This document shows, piece by piece, positions 7,408 to 17,168 of a stretch of DNA of 64,000 nt (position 1 is the stretch's first letter; every line of letters begins with the position of its first letter). The stretch comes from DATMXT01 sp963662765. GTDB taxonomy: Bacteria; Bacillota; Clostridia; Oscillospirales; Feifaniaceae. Location of the stretch: positions 1 to 64,000 of the forward strand of contig CAXXUP010000002.1 of the NCBI GenBank assembly GCA_963662765.2, given 5' to 3'. The translations under genes and the position numbers were made by a program. Under the pieces are notes generated by a model that did no database searches, was not told the origin of the DNA, and worked only from the letters and a program-made list of their open reading frames with translations.

Positions 7408-10400
7408 ATGAAATACAGTGAACTGATACAATTCGATCCGATTGTTACGGTCATCGAACTAAAAAGCGCCGATGATAGCACAAAGGCAAAAGAACTTGTG
7501 CGTAGCTACGTCATGAGTGATAATATGGCGGACCTTGTTTCGGTAAAAATCCTCTCTCAGTTGGGCTTGGAGGATGTCGTTGATAACAAGGGTGTTTTGC
7601 TGGTCGGCAACTATGGCACGGGTAAATCTCATTTAATGAGCGTGATTTCTGCCGTCGCTGCCGATTCTGCATATCTTGAACTTGCTCAAAACGAAAAGTT
7701 CCGTACTGCCGCAAAGCCAATCGCTGGTAAATTCGAAGTGCTTCGCATCGAAATAGGCAGCACAGAGGCTTCGCTTCGCACGATTATAACGAATAACATT
7801 GAGCAGGATTTAGCGCGTCGCGGAATAATATTTAAGTTTCCAGATGTCGGCAACATCACAAATAACAAGGATGCCCTCGTTGCAATGATGGCGGCTTTTG
7901 CCGACAAGTATGGTGCTAAGGGTTATCTCATCATTGTGGACGAGCTGCTGGACTACTTGAAAGGACGCAAAGACAACGAGCTGATGCAGGACATCGGCTT
8001 TATGCGAGAGCTTGGCGAAATCATCAAGTCGACCAATTTACGCTTTATTAGCGGCATTCAGGAAGTTCTTTTTGAAAATCCGGCATTTCACAATGTCACC
8101 AATTCATTGCTTAAAATGAAAGATCGCTACGAACAGGCGCTTATCCGTACCGAAGATATCGCCTTCGTAGTCAAGCAGCGTATCCTTCACAAGACGCCGG
8201 AACAGAAAGCTATGATACGTGAATATCTGACGCCGTTTTGTCCGCTTTATCAGAGCATGGCAGAACAGCTTGATGAATATGTGGACTTGTTCCCAATACA
8301 CCCGGCATATATCGGCACCTTCCAGCGCATGGTAATCGTTGAAAAGCGTGAGGTGCTGAAGACCATCTCCGAAACCATCAGCACCATAATCAATAAGGAA
8401 ATCCCGAATGGTCAACCCGGCATCGTGTCCTATGATACCTATTGGAGCCGCATCAAAGGCGACCCCGCAAAGCGTGTGGACCCAGCCATTCATGAGGTAC
8501 TACAAAAAAGCGGTGTGTTGGAGGACATTATCGGACGTTCTTTCCCGAAAGCTGTATACAAACCGATAGCACAGCAGATCATCTCTGCACTCAGCGTTCA
8601 CCGTTTGACGACCGTTGTTCTCGATGCTAAGCTCGGCTTGACAGCGCAAAATCTGAAAGACGACTTGATGCTGTATATTCCGTTGCCCGTGATGGAAGAG
8701 GACTTTCTGCTCACCACAATCGAAACCATCCTGAAAGACATCATGAACACCGTCAGCAACCAGTTCATTGAATATAATAAGGACAACGGTCAGTATTTTC
8801 TTGACCTCAAAAAGGACGTCGACTACGACAAGAAAATACAGGAGAAAGCGGACTTCCTCGGTGAAGATCGCTTGAACCAGTACTTCTATACGGTTATGTA
8901 CGATGCTGCCGACTTGCAGCTTAACGAGCATGTCACCGGGCGCAAGATTTACGAGTATCGCATTAACTGGACGGAAAAGAACATCTTCCGCGAGGGCTAT
9001 CTCTTTATGGGCCTGCCGACGGAGCGCCCGACCGCGCAGCCGCCACAGGATTATTATGTGTATATGCTTCCGCTGTTTGGCACAAAGCCTATCGAGGAGC
9101 CGCAAAAGGACGAGGTTTACTTTACGTTCCAAAGCAGTGCAAAGTTCACCGAGCTTTTGAAAGCCTATGCCGGTGCCAGAGAAATGGAAGCAATGTCCGC
9201 TCAGGGTGAGACTCGCTCCACCTATGCGAAACGCGCCACTGCCACACTGCGTGACCTTCGTCGCTACTTGGAAGAAAACAAGACTGTTTGTTTCCAAATC
9301 TCCTACCTCGGTGCGGATAAGCCAGTGCTTGAATACCTGCATGGCGCTCGTATGAATGAGATAACTGTGCGCGACGTCATAAGTATTGTTGCATCCAAGG
9401 CACTCAGCAGCTATTTCAACGAACGATATCCGAATTATCCCGTGTTCAAAAAGCCTGTCACAAAAGACAATCAGGCTACGATGCGGGCAGAAGCCATCAA
9501 TGCTATCGCGGGCAAAGCGACACAGCTCGGGCAGTCCTTGCTTGAATCGCTGGGCTTGCTCCTTGACGGTAAGGTGAGCGTGGAGAATTCCAAATATGCC
9601 ACACACTATCTCGGCAAGCTCTCCAAGCTGCCGGAGGGTGGCGTTCTCAATGCGTCCGACATTATGACCTCACTAAACGGGCAGGACATGGTCGACAGTG
9701 AATTCAAACTAAGTGTCATCTGGACTTCCGTCATCTGGACGGCGCTGGTGTACAGTGGAAACTGCGTCCTTGTGGGTCCTGATAACAAGCGTTACGATGC
9801 ATCCAACGTTGAAGAATTTATCAAGAATCCAAGCACCACCTACGACTTCAAACGGCTCGAAAAGCCCAAGGCTCCCGCCGTCCAGCTTTTGCGTCGTCTG
9901 TTCAACACCATCTCCGTGCCGGAGGGACTTATCGTCAATCCAAACACATGGGATAAAGGCTGGGAGGAGCTTTACAAACGCTGCAAGGCTCTGAGTGAGG
10001 AAACCTTCCGCTACGACAAGCTCTTCAAAGGCTCGCTGTATTTGTGGGGCGACCAAATTGTGCCGACAAATCTCGCAGAAAAATACTGCCGTGATATGGA
10101 GGCACTTCGCACCCTATACAATGATGTGCAGAGCCGTTGGAGTACGCCCGCAAAACTAAAAAACTTTGACTACACTGATGACAAGCTCGATGCGCTTTCT
10201 CGCGGTATTGATGCACTGGCGATTGCACACATCATTGAGGATTTCAAATCGTCGGTTCAGGACATCATGCAGTACCTCGCCACCGCTGAAACGATGGTCG
10301 GCGGTAACGCCGCGCTTAAAGCCCGATTCCAAGCTGCAAAGGATAAATATCTCGCCATGCGCGACGAGCTGCTGGATGTTGATTATAATACGGACAGCAC

Positions 10401-11118
10401 CGACGCGCTGATGGACGAATTAGAAGCCCTGAAGAAGGATTATATTGATTTCTACCTTGAGCAACACAAAGCCTATCGCCTTGACCATGCCGGACTCAAG
10501 CGCAAACAAGCAATCATCGACGGCGAACAGATGGCGACACTCCGGCAGCTACTCGGCGTCCATGATATCCTCTCGACAGGACAGTATCAGGAGCTTTTGA
10601 ATGTGCATCTGAATGGACTCAAGGCTTGTTACGAATGTACGGCGACCGAACTAAAATCCGCGCCGTTCTGCTCTCACTGCGGCTACAAGCCCGGTGATAA
10701 GGATAAGCCTGTTGCCGGAAAACTCGACTATATCGAGGAGCAGCTCGGAAAACTCGTCGCATCTTGGACTGCCGCCATTGTCGGTGCAGTCGAAGACCCG
10801 ATGCTGGAAGATGACAAGGCGTTGCTTTCAAAGCCAAAGAAGCAAATTATCAACGATCTTATATCGACAAAACGGCTCCCAAAAACCGTTTCGCCGGAAT
10901 TCACCTCTGCCGTGAATGAGCTCCTCTCCGGGCTGGACAGTGTGGAGATTGATCCACAACGCATGGAGCGTGAGATGGTATCGTGGGGACCAGTGACGCC
11001 AGCCGATTTCAAAAACAAGATGGACGCGCTCATTGAGAGCTATATGCAAGGTCACGACGAAGATAAGACGCGGCTCGTGGTGAAGACTAAATACACGGAC
11101 GAGTCTGGGGAGGTATAA
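7408..11118 (+). CDS. brxC: BREX type 3 ATPase BrxC (DUF6079/PglY family)
   Basis: A 1236 aa protein, the large ATPase common to BREX systems. Walker A GNYGTGKS is at residues 67-74 and Walker B-like LIIVDELLDYL starts at about residue 174. A long helical middle follows, then a C-terminal four-cysteine zinc ribbon at about residues 1074-1092 (CYEC ... CSHCG). The N-terminal lead-in (VTVIELKSADD) and overall length fit DUF6079 proteins, called BrxC in type 3 and PglY in type 2. It probably works with PglXI and PglZ in host-DNA methylation and phage exclusion; the molecular step is unresolved in general. The start is ATG 7408 with AGGAGC upstream. pglXI begins 3 bases after the stop, so they are cotranscribed. 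Confidence 0.93.
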   Translation: MKYSELIQFDPIVTVIELKSADDSTKAKELVRSYVMSDNMADLVSVKILSQLGLEDVVDNKGVLLVGNYGTGKSHLMSVISAVAADSAYLELAQNEKFRTAAKPIAGKFEVLRIEIGSTEASLRTIITNNIEQDLARRGIIFKFPDVGNITNNKDALVAMMAAFADKYGAKGYLIIVDELLDYLKGRKDNELMQDIGFMRELGEIIKSTNLRFISGIQEVLFENPAFHNVTNSLLKMKDRYEQALIRTEDIAFVVKQRILHKTPEQKAMIREYLTPFCPLYQSMAEQLDEYVDLFPIHPAYIGTFQRMVIVEKREVLKTISETISTIINKEIPNGQPGIVSYDTYWSRIKGDPAKRVDPAIHEVLQKSGVLEDIIGRSFPKAVYKPIAQQIISALSVHRLTTVVLDAKLGLTAQNLKDDLMLYIPLPVMEEDFLLTTIETILKDIMNTVSNQFIEYNKDNGQYFLDLKKDVDYDKKIQEKADFLGEDRLNQYFYTVMYDAADLQLNEHVTGRKIYEYRINWTEKNIFREGYLFMGLPTERPTAQPPQDYYVYMLPLFGTKPIEEPQKDEVYFTFQSSAKFTELLKAYAGAREMEAMSAQGETRSTYAKRATATLRDLRRYLEENKTVCFQISYLGADKPVLEYLHGARMNEITVRDVISIVASKALSSYFNERYPNYPVFKKPVTKDNQATMRAEAINAIAGKATQLGQSLLESLGLLLDGKVSVENSKYATHYLGKLSKLPEGGVLNASDIMTSLNGQDMVDSEFKLSVIWTSVIWTALVYSGNCVLVGPDNKRYDASNVEEFIKNPSTTYDFKRLEKPKAPAVQLLRRLFNTISVPEGLIVNPNTWDKGWEELYKRCKALSEETFRYDKLFKGSLYLWGDQIVPTNLAEKYCRDMEALRTLYNDVQSRWSTPAKLKNFDYTDDKLDALSRGIDALAIAHIIEDFKSSVQDIMQYLATAETMVGGNAALKARFQAAKDKYLAMRDELLDVDYNTDSTDALMDELEALKKDYIDFYLEQHKAYRLDHAGLKRKQAIIDGEQMATLRQLLGVHDILSTGQYQELLNVHLNGLKACYECTATELKSAPFCSHCGYKPGDKDKPVAGKLDYIEEQLGKLVASWTAAIVGAVEDPMLEDDKALLSKPKKQIINDLISTKRLPKTVSPEFTSAVNELLSGLDSVEIDPQRMEREMVSWGPVTPADFKNKMDALIESYMQGHDEDKTRLVVKTKYTDESGEV

Positions 11119-11121
11119 CCG

Positions 11122-13695
11122 ATGGAAGAGAGAAAACTCACAAAAGAAGATATCGATCGTGTACGCGGCATTGAGGGCTTCCCGATTGCGAAGGACGAGG
11201 ACATCATTGCGCTCTCCCGTCCTCCGTATTACACCGCTTGCCCGAATCCGTTCATTGCTGATTTTATCAAAGAGCACGGTACGCCGTATGACGAAGCGAC
11301 TGACGATTACCACTGCGAGCCATTTGCTGCCGATGTTAGTGAAGGAAAAAGCGACCCGATATATAACGCACATAGCTATCATACGAAGGTACCTTATAAG
11401 GCTATTATGCGTTATATTCTGCATTACACGAAACCGGGAGATGTCGTTTTAGACGGTTTTTGTGGCACAGGTATGACAGGTGTAGCAGCTCAAATGTGCG
11501 GCTGTCCAGACGATAGCTTCAGGATCCAAATTGAAAGTGAAACTCCTTTTGTCAAATGGGGCGCCCGATATTCTATATTAAACGACCTTTCTCCTGCTGC
11601 AGCTTTTATTGCATTCAATTATAATGCTCCCGCTGATAAATATAAGTTTAAGAACGATGCGGAAGCCATATTATCGGAATGCGAAGAAGAATATGGTTGG
11701 ATGTACGAGACACAGCATTGCCAGCTTGGGAAAAAAATATGTGGAATTAATGGCACACCGTTAGTCGGAAGGATAAACTATGTCGTCTGGTCTGATGTTT
11801 TTTTGTGCCCTAACTGCACAAAAGAAATGGTATATTGGGATGTTGGTGTTGGCAGAGGAAGTGGCGAAGAACTTAAGGAATTTTGCTGTCCTCATTGTGG
11901 CTGTGTTATTCAAAAAAGAACTGCTGAAAGAAGTATGGAAACCATTTATGACAACGCCTTAGATAAGCAAGTTACAGTTGCAAAAACAGTACCAGTGCTT
12001 ATTAATTACTCCATTTCAGGCAAGCGTTTTGAGAAAGAGCCTGATGTTCAAGATATGGAAACACTAAAGAAGATTCAAGAGATTAGATTTCAGCAATCGT
12101 CAAAAAATGCGGAACTCCCTTTTGGATATAATACGGAGCAGCCAAAACGTTCACATGGTGTTCAATACACAAGTCAAATATATACAGCGAGAAATTATGC
12201 GATTCTCTCGGCCCTTGAGTTGCGGATTAGAAAAAGCAATAATACTCATCTTTACACATTAATTACTTCAGTTGCAAATAGGAACCTGATGAGATGCAAC
12301 CGTTTTGTGATAAACTCATACAACCCTCGCGGCAGAGTAAATGGTCCAATGCCGGGTACATTATTTATTGCGTCCTTGACTGTTGAACAAAACCCGTTTG
12401 AACTTATTAAGTATAAGGTAGACGACTTGCTTAATATGTATACGCAGGATTTCAACTGCGAAAACGTATGTATTTCTACACAATCCACCATCAAGTATAA
12501 TGGAGTTGCTGACAACTCAATTGATTATATTTTTACTGACCCTCCGTTTGGTGGAAATATAAATTACTCGGAAATGAACTTCATTAACGAAACATGGCTT
12601 GGAGTTACTACGCAGCCAGCGACCGAGGCAGTCGTAAATTCTGCTATTCATAAAAGCCAATCTGATTATGAGGAATTGATGTTATCATGCTTTAGAGAGT
12701 ACTATCGGATTCTAAAGCCAAATAGATGGATAACTGTTGAATTCCATAATAGTCAGAATAGTATCTGGAACATTATTCAGAATGCAATTCAAAACAGCGG
12801 ATTCATTATTGCAGATGTTCATGTGCTTGACAAAAAAAGAGAAAGCCTTGCACAGCTTGTCACGCCCGATGCCGTAAAAAAAGATTTAGTAATAACGGCA
12901 TATAAGCCAAATCAAAGTTTTACTGCCCAGTTTGTGGCTCAGATGGGCAATGATGTTGAAATGGCATGGGAGTTTACTCGGCAGCAATTGATGCATCTGC
13001 CCATTGCTCCAAGTTCTGAAGAAAAGCTGGATTATGTGCCAGGCAGATATGAATTTTTGCTCTTTGACCGCATGGTGGCGTTTCACATCATGAACGGCAT
13101 TCCCGTTCCAATGGACGCGCACACTTTCTATGCGGGCTTACGCGAGCGATTCATCCAGCGCGACGGGATGTTCTTCCTTGCCGACCAAGTCAATGAATAC
13201 GACGAGCGCCGCCAGAAGATGGAACTGCAAGACCAGCAAACTTCTCTATCTGTTTATGATGAAAAAAGTGCAATTCTTTGGCTGAATGTGCAGCTGATTC
13301 AATCTCGGAAATCCCGTTCTGAAATACAGCAAAGTTTTCTAAAAAACTGGCATCAAAGTAAATTTGAGCAGATGCCGGAGCTTCTTGATATGCTTAAAGA
13401 AAACTTCTTGCAAGATGCCGATGGCAAATGGTATGTGCCGAATCTTTCCGATAAGGCGGACCTTGAGAAGCTGCGCCGAAAGCGTCTGCTGAAGGATTTC
13501 TACGATATCTATGCCAAAGGCACCGGCCGCATAAAGAACGCTCGCACCGAGGCAATCCGTGTAGGCTTTGACGAATGCTGGAAGGAGCGTAATTACTCCC
13601 TCATCGTCAAGGTCGGCGACCGCTTGCCGGAAACCGTCCTGCAGGAAGACCCTGCGCTGCTGATGTATTACGATAACGCAGCAAGCAGAATGTAA
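11122..13695 (+). CDS. pglXI: BREX type 3 DNA methyltransferase PglXI
   Basis: An 857 aa protein. The SAM-binding motif I, DGFCGTGMTG, starts at residue 111, and the catalytic DPPF is at residues 473-476 (IFTDPPFGGNINYSEM). This is the amino-methyltransferase order and fits N6-adenine or N4-cytosine modification. Between them, at about residues 229-265, is a zinc-ribbon (CPNC ... CPHCGC). In BREX the methylase marks self DNA at a short non-palindromic site. No cut is made in known systems; instead, phage replication is blocked. The C-terminal 250 residues are helical and probably handle specificity or partner binding. Base composition falls in the middle of the gene (about 11500-12900 is notably AT-rich) and rises again at both ends, which suggests a recombinant central segment. 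Confidence 0.93.
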   Translation: MEERKLTKEDIDRVRGIEGFPIAKDEDIIALSRPPYYTACPNPFIADFIKEHGTPYDEATDDYHCEPFAADVSEGKSDPIYNAHSYHTKVPYKAIMRYILHYTKPGDVVLDGFCGTGMTGVAAQMCGCPDDSFRIQIESETPFVKWGARYSILNDLSPAAAFIAFNYNAPADKYKFKNDAEAILSECEEEYGWMYETQHCQLGKKICGINGTPLVGRINYVVWSDVFLCPNCTKEMVYWDVGVGRGSGEELKEFCCPHCGCVIQKRTAERSMETIYDNALDKQVTVAKTVPVLINYSISGKRFEKEPDVQDMETLKKIQEIRFQQSSKNAELPFGYNTEQPKRSHGVQYTSQIYTARNYAILSALELRIRKSNNTHLYTLITSVANRNLMRCNRFVINSYNPRGRVNGPMPGTLFIASLTVEQNPFELIKYKVDDLLNMYTQDFNCENVCISTQSTIKYNGVADNSIDYIFTDPPFGGNINYSEMNFINETWLGVTTQPATEAVVNSAIHKSQSDYEELMLSCFREYYRILKPNRWITVEFHNSQNSIWNIIQNAIQNSGFIIADVHVLDKKRESLAQLVTPDAVKKDLVITAYKPNQSFTAQFVAQMGNDVEMAWEFTRQQLMHLPIAPSSEEKLDYVPGRYEFLLFDRMVAFHIMNGIPVPMDAHTFYAGLRERFIQRDGMFFLADQVNEYDERRQKMELQDQQTSLSVYDEKSAILWLNVQLIQSRKSRSEIQQSFLKNWHQSKFEQMPELLDMLKENFLQDADGKWYVPNLSDKADLEKLRRKRLLKDFYDIYAKGTGRIKNARTEAIRVGFDECWKERNYSLIVKVGDRLPETVLQEDPALLMYYDNAASRM

Positions 13696-13708
13696 AGGAG
13701 GATCTACA

Positions 13709-13975
13709 ATGAAAGATCTGAGCCGTAATGTTTCTCTACGATGCCCTGTATGCGGTAACGACCCGTTTTCCACTGTTGATGTTAACACCGAAGAACTGTC
13801 TAATGCGCCAGATGAAACAAGAATTAAATGCTCAGACTGTGGAGTCATACGTACAAAGGCAGAACTGATTGAAGAGAATCAAGAAATCACAAATGCAAAT
13901 ATAGGCGACATCAAAAAAGAGGCTGTGGCAGAAATCGAGAAAGAACTAATAAAGGCTTTCAAGATATTCAAGTAG
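13709..13975 (+). CDS. Small zinc-ribbon protein inserted in the BREX operon
   Basis: An 88 aa protein from ATG 13709 with a strong site (AAAGGAGG). Residues about 12-45 hold two knuckles, CPVCG and CSDCG, forming a likely zinc ribbon. The C-terminal half is a charged helix (IGDIKKEAVAEIEKELIKAF). It is not one of the six type 3 BREX genes. It sits 13 bases after pglXI and 8 bases before the next extra gene, in the operon's direction. A role as an adaptor or accessory to the methylase is possible but unsupported; it may equally be an independent inserted module. Confidence 0.75.
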   Translation: MKDLSRNVSLRCPVCGNDPFSTVDVNTEELSNAPDETRIKCSDCGVIRTKAELIEENQEITNANIGDIKKEAVAEIEKELIKAFKIFK

Positions 13976-13983
13976 GTGATGAC

Positions 13984-14469
13984 ATGGATTTTTCGATAAT
14001 TCTGTATTGCTTAAAAATAATTGTGACCTACATAGTACCCTTGGTAGCATTGCTTCTTTCAATAATCTCCTTATACAAATCCGTAAAGGGTCAAAACCTA
14101 CAAGACCGCGTTAATGAACTTGAACTGAAGATCAAACAGTATGAAGTCGCAGAGCTTGATAAGAAGAAAACGCAAGCTGAGCTAGCTTGTGTTGAGGCGC
14201 GAGTGATAAAAATATCAAGCGGGAACTACAGATTGAAGGTTTGGAATTCTGGACAAGCCACCGCATATAAAGTTACAGCTTCTATTGATAAAGATGCGAA
14301 CCTAACAATTACGGATTCAAAAATGCCATTCGATTTTCTGGATGCTGGGAAGAATTTTGAGGAACTTCTTTTTGTACAGTTTGGTACAGCTAATAAATTC
14401 AAGATTACTATAGAATGGGAAGACGCCAGCGGAAAGGCATATCGAAAAGAGCAAATGGGAAGTTTATAA
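13984..14469 (+). CDS. Membrane-anchored coiled-coil protein inserted in the BREX operon
   Basis: A 161 aa protein. Residues about 5-30 form one hydrophobic segment (IIVTYIVPLVALLLSIISLY), followed by a coiled coil (LQDRVNELELKIKQYEVAELDKKK). The C-terminal half is beta-rich (NYRLKVWNSGQATAYKV ... FKITIEWED) and resembles small immunoglobulin-like or sensor domains. It should sit in the membrane with the coil and beta domain in the cytoplasm, judging by the Lys-rich flank after the segment. I do not recognise the family. With the zinc-ribbon gene it forms a two-gene insert between pglXI and brxHII. brxHII starts 17 bases after its stop. Confidence 0.75.
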   Translation: MDFSIILYCLKIIVTYIVPLVALLLSIISLYKSVKGQNLQDRVNELELKIKQYEVAELDKKKTQAELACVEARVIKISSGNYRLKVWNSGQATAYKVTASIDKDANLTITDSKMPFDFLDAGKNFEELLFVQFGTANKFKITIEWEDASGKAYRKEQMGSL

Positions 14470-14486
14470 ATCAGGGGGTGAAGGCT

Positions 14487-17168
14487 GTGTTTACCGTTGG
14501 TGAAAGCGTAATAGATACTCGAACAGGTCACGTTGTCCTCATCGTTGAGGTGCATGAGATTTGGGGTATGACGACCTGCAAGGTCATCGACATGACGAGC
14601 AACAACGTCTACTCCGTCAATGCCGAGAACCTTTCTGCGCCCGGGACTGCGTGTACGGCTTCGGAGTCATTTGTGCGCTTTGTCACCGCATGGTGCAAGG
14701 TAAAAAATGAGCTTGCCAACGGTACGGTTTTTGATACCAGTGAAAGCGTCCTCCCACTCCCGCACCAGCGTTACGCTTTAGAACGGGCAATTGCGACGAA
14801 TGATGTGCGTTATATGCTTGCCGACGAGGTTGGACTTGGTAAAACCATCGAAGCCGGGCTCATCATTAAGGAACTGAAAACGCGAGGACTTATTGAGCGT
14901 GTCCTCGTCGTATGCCCGAAAGGGCTTGTAACGCAGTGGGAAGCCGAGATGCTTGAAAAATTCGGTGAGCGGTTTACCATAGTTTCGCCGGAGGATTACA
15001 CGACACTCAAAAAGTTGAATCCAGACCGTAATGTCTTTACACAGCTTCCACTGGTCATCAGCCCGATGGACGCAATCAAACCACTGGAACAGCGGAACGG
15101 CTGGACGCAGGAGCGCATCGACCAGTATAATGACGACCGCATTGAAGCAATTGTCGGGGGTGGCTGGGATTTGATAATCATTGACGAAGCACACCATGTT
15201 GCCGGTTCAACGGGTGAGGTTGCACGGCACAAGCTGGGTAATATGCTCTCAAAAGCAAGCCCACATCTGTTGCTTCTAACCGCAACGCCGCATTCCGGCA
15301 AAACAGAGCCATTCTTGCGTCTCATGCAGCTACTCGACCATGACGCATTCCCCAACACAAAAGCCGTTGTCCGTGAGCAGGTCGCACCATATATCATCCG
15401 CACCGAAAAGCGTGAGGCTGTCGACAACGACGGAAAGTCACTTTTTAAAGATCGCCATACACATCTTGTGAAGGTCGAATGGCAAGAACGCCACAGCCTA
15501 CAAAAGGAACTATACGGGCAGGTGACGGAATATGTCCGCACCGGCTACAATAAAGCCATCCGTGAAAAGAAGCCGTATGTCGGTTTCCTCATGGTGCTTT
15601 TTCAACGACTTGTCTCCAGCAGTACCGCTGCGATTGCAGACGCGTTGGAACGCCGTCTAAATATCCTCATTACACAATCAGATCAATTACATACCGCAAG
15701 CATCGGAGATTTGGCAGACCAAGAGATGGAAGAATCGCTGGAGCAGGCATTAACCGTGCTTTCCGCTGGTATTACCGAGGAGAGAAAACAGCTCGAGCAG
15801 CTTCTGGCATTAGCAAAACAAGCGCAACTGCAATTTACAGACGCAAAAGCCGAAGAACTGGCTGAGATCCTCCGTTTGCTGTCCACACAGGAGAAGGATG
15901 TCAAAATTATCATCTTCACCGAATTTGTGATGACTCAGAATTTCATACAGGCGATGGCAGAGGCACGAGGCTTTTCGACAGTGCTCATTAACGGAAAGAT
16001 GTCTATAGAGGAACGCAATATCGCACTCCGGCAATTCAGGCGCGAGAAAAACATACTAATCTCTACCGACGCTGGTGGCGAAGGTATCAATATACAGTTC
16101 GCGCATATCGTGATCAACTACGATCTGCCGTGGAACCCGATGAAAATTGAGCAGCGCATCGGCCGCGCTGACCGTATCGGACAAAAAAGCGATGTTGAAG
16201 TATTTAACCTTATTCTTGACAATACGATTGAAAACCGCGTCCGTGTAGTTCTTGAAGAAAAGCTAGCAACGATACTGTCTGAGCTTGGCTTTGACAAGCT
16301 GCAGGATGTCCTCAACAGCGACAGTGCTGATCTGGATTTCACACAAGTATATATGAAAACTATTGCAGCGCAGAAATATGGAACATACTACACGGACGAG
16401 CTTGGCAAGGATATGGAAAAGCAGGTCGAACAGGCAGTCAAAATCCGCGATATCATCAGAGACGAAAAAATACTGACTCCAGACAGTCAGTTTGAAAAGC
16501 AACAACAGGCGTTCCACAGTGTGCTGCGGAATATGCTCTCCCAATACAGGACTTGGAAGGGCTTGGATGCTGACTCACTCTTTGATTTGGAACTCTCGGT
16601 TTCAGACCCACAAATACAAATGCTGCTCCGCGATAAATGCGTTTGGCACCAGAAAGACGGAATGCCAGTATTTGAAGTCAAAGGCGCCAACACCGAAGAC
16701 GGTATGTGGTCGCTATGGCGCATAGCCTTGAGCGACGGCGACGAAGATCAACGCATAGTGTCTATGTTTATCAACGACAGCGGCGTTTATCGTCCTGCCG
16801 CGTCAAAGCTCCTATGGGATGAAATGCTCCGAGAAAAGATAATACTCAATATGTGGGACTCCGAAGCGTTGGATGAAGAAACGTATAACGCCATCCTCGC
16901 CCGTGCAGCCGAGCTTACTGAAGATACGTTCATCACGATGAAAAATCAATACTACTCTCAGCATGAGCAGGAGTTTCAAAAACGCCGGTATGCATTGGCG
17001 CTACGCATCGAGGCTGCGGACAAAATTGGCATTGATAATATTCGTGTGTCACGGATAGGAAAACTTGAAAGGCAACTACAGGAACTGCAGCAGGAATATG
17101 ATCGGCAAAAGAGTATCTGCCCGTCGCTGCAACCGATGTTGATTTGCATGGTGAAAAAATCATGTTGA
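14487..17168 (+). CDS. brxHII: BREX type 3 helicase BrxHII (SNF2/RapA-like)
   Basis: A protein of about 893 aa. GTG 14487 is preferred because AGGGGG lies 9 bases upstream; GTG 14478 and the ATG at 14415 inside the previous gene are less likely. The opening FTVGESVIDTRTGHVV is a small beta-barrel-like domain typical of these helicases. Motif I is LADEVGLGKTIEAG and motif II is IIIDEAHHVAG. The second RecA lobe shows IIIFTEFVMT and motif VI QRIGRADRIGQ. It is a superfamily 2 translocase of the type found in BREX-3 and DISARM. Its end overlaps pglZ. Confidence 0.93.
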   Translation: MFTVGESVIDTRTGHVVLIVEVHEIWGMTTCKVIDMTSNNVYSVNAENLSAPGTACTASESFVRFVTAWCKVKNELANGTVFDTSESVLPLPHQRYALERAIATNDVRYMLADEVGLGKTIEAGLIIKELKTRGLIERVLVVCPKGLVTQWEAEMLEKFGERFTIVSPEDYTTLKKLNPDRNVFTQLPLVISPMDAIKPLEQRNGWTQERIDQYNDDRIEAIVGGGWDLIIIDEAHHVAGSTGEVARHKLGNMLSKASPHLLLLTATPHSGKTEPFLRLMQLLDHDAFPNTKAVVREQVAPYIIRTEKREAVDNDGKSLFKDRHTHLVKVEWQERHSLQKELYGQVTEYVRTGYNKAIREKKPYVGFLMVLFQRLVSSSTAAIADALERRLNILITQSDQLHTASIGDLADQEMEESLEQALTVLSAGITEERKQLEQLLALAKQAQLQFTDAKAEELAEILRLLSTQEKDVKIIIFTEFVMTQNFIQAMAEARGFSTVLINGKMSIEERNIALRQFRREKNILISTDAGGEGINIQFAHIVINYDLPWNPMKIEQRIGRADRIGQKSDVEVFNLILDNTIENRVRVVLEEKLATILSELGFDKLQDVLNSDSADLDFTQVYMKTIAAQKYGTYYTDELGKDMEKQVEQAVKIRDIIRDEKILTPDSQFEKQQQAFHSVLRNMLSQYRTWKGLDADSLFDLELSVSDPQIQMLLRDKCVWHQKDGMPVFEVKGANTEDGMWSLWRIALSDGDEDQRIVSMFINDSGVYRPAASKLLWDEMLREKIILNMWDSEALDEETYNAILARAAELTEDTFITMKNQYYSQHEQEFQKRRYALALRIEAADKIGIDNIRVSRIGKLERQLQELQQEYDRQKSICPSLQPMLICMVKKSC

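Noticed and set aside
8500..9606. Long open frame (368 codons) on the minus strand
   Set aside because: It lies fully inside brxC, whose motifs and operon context are clear. The reverse frame is open because of codon bias and its translation is low-complexity without domains.
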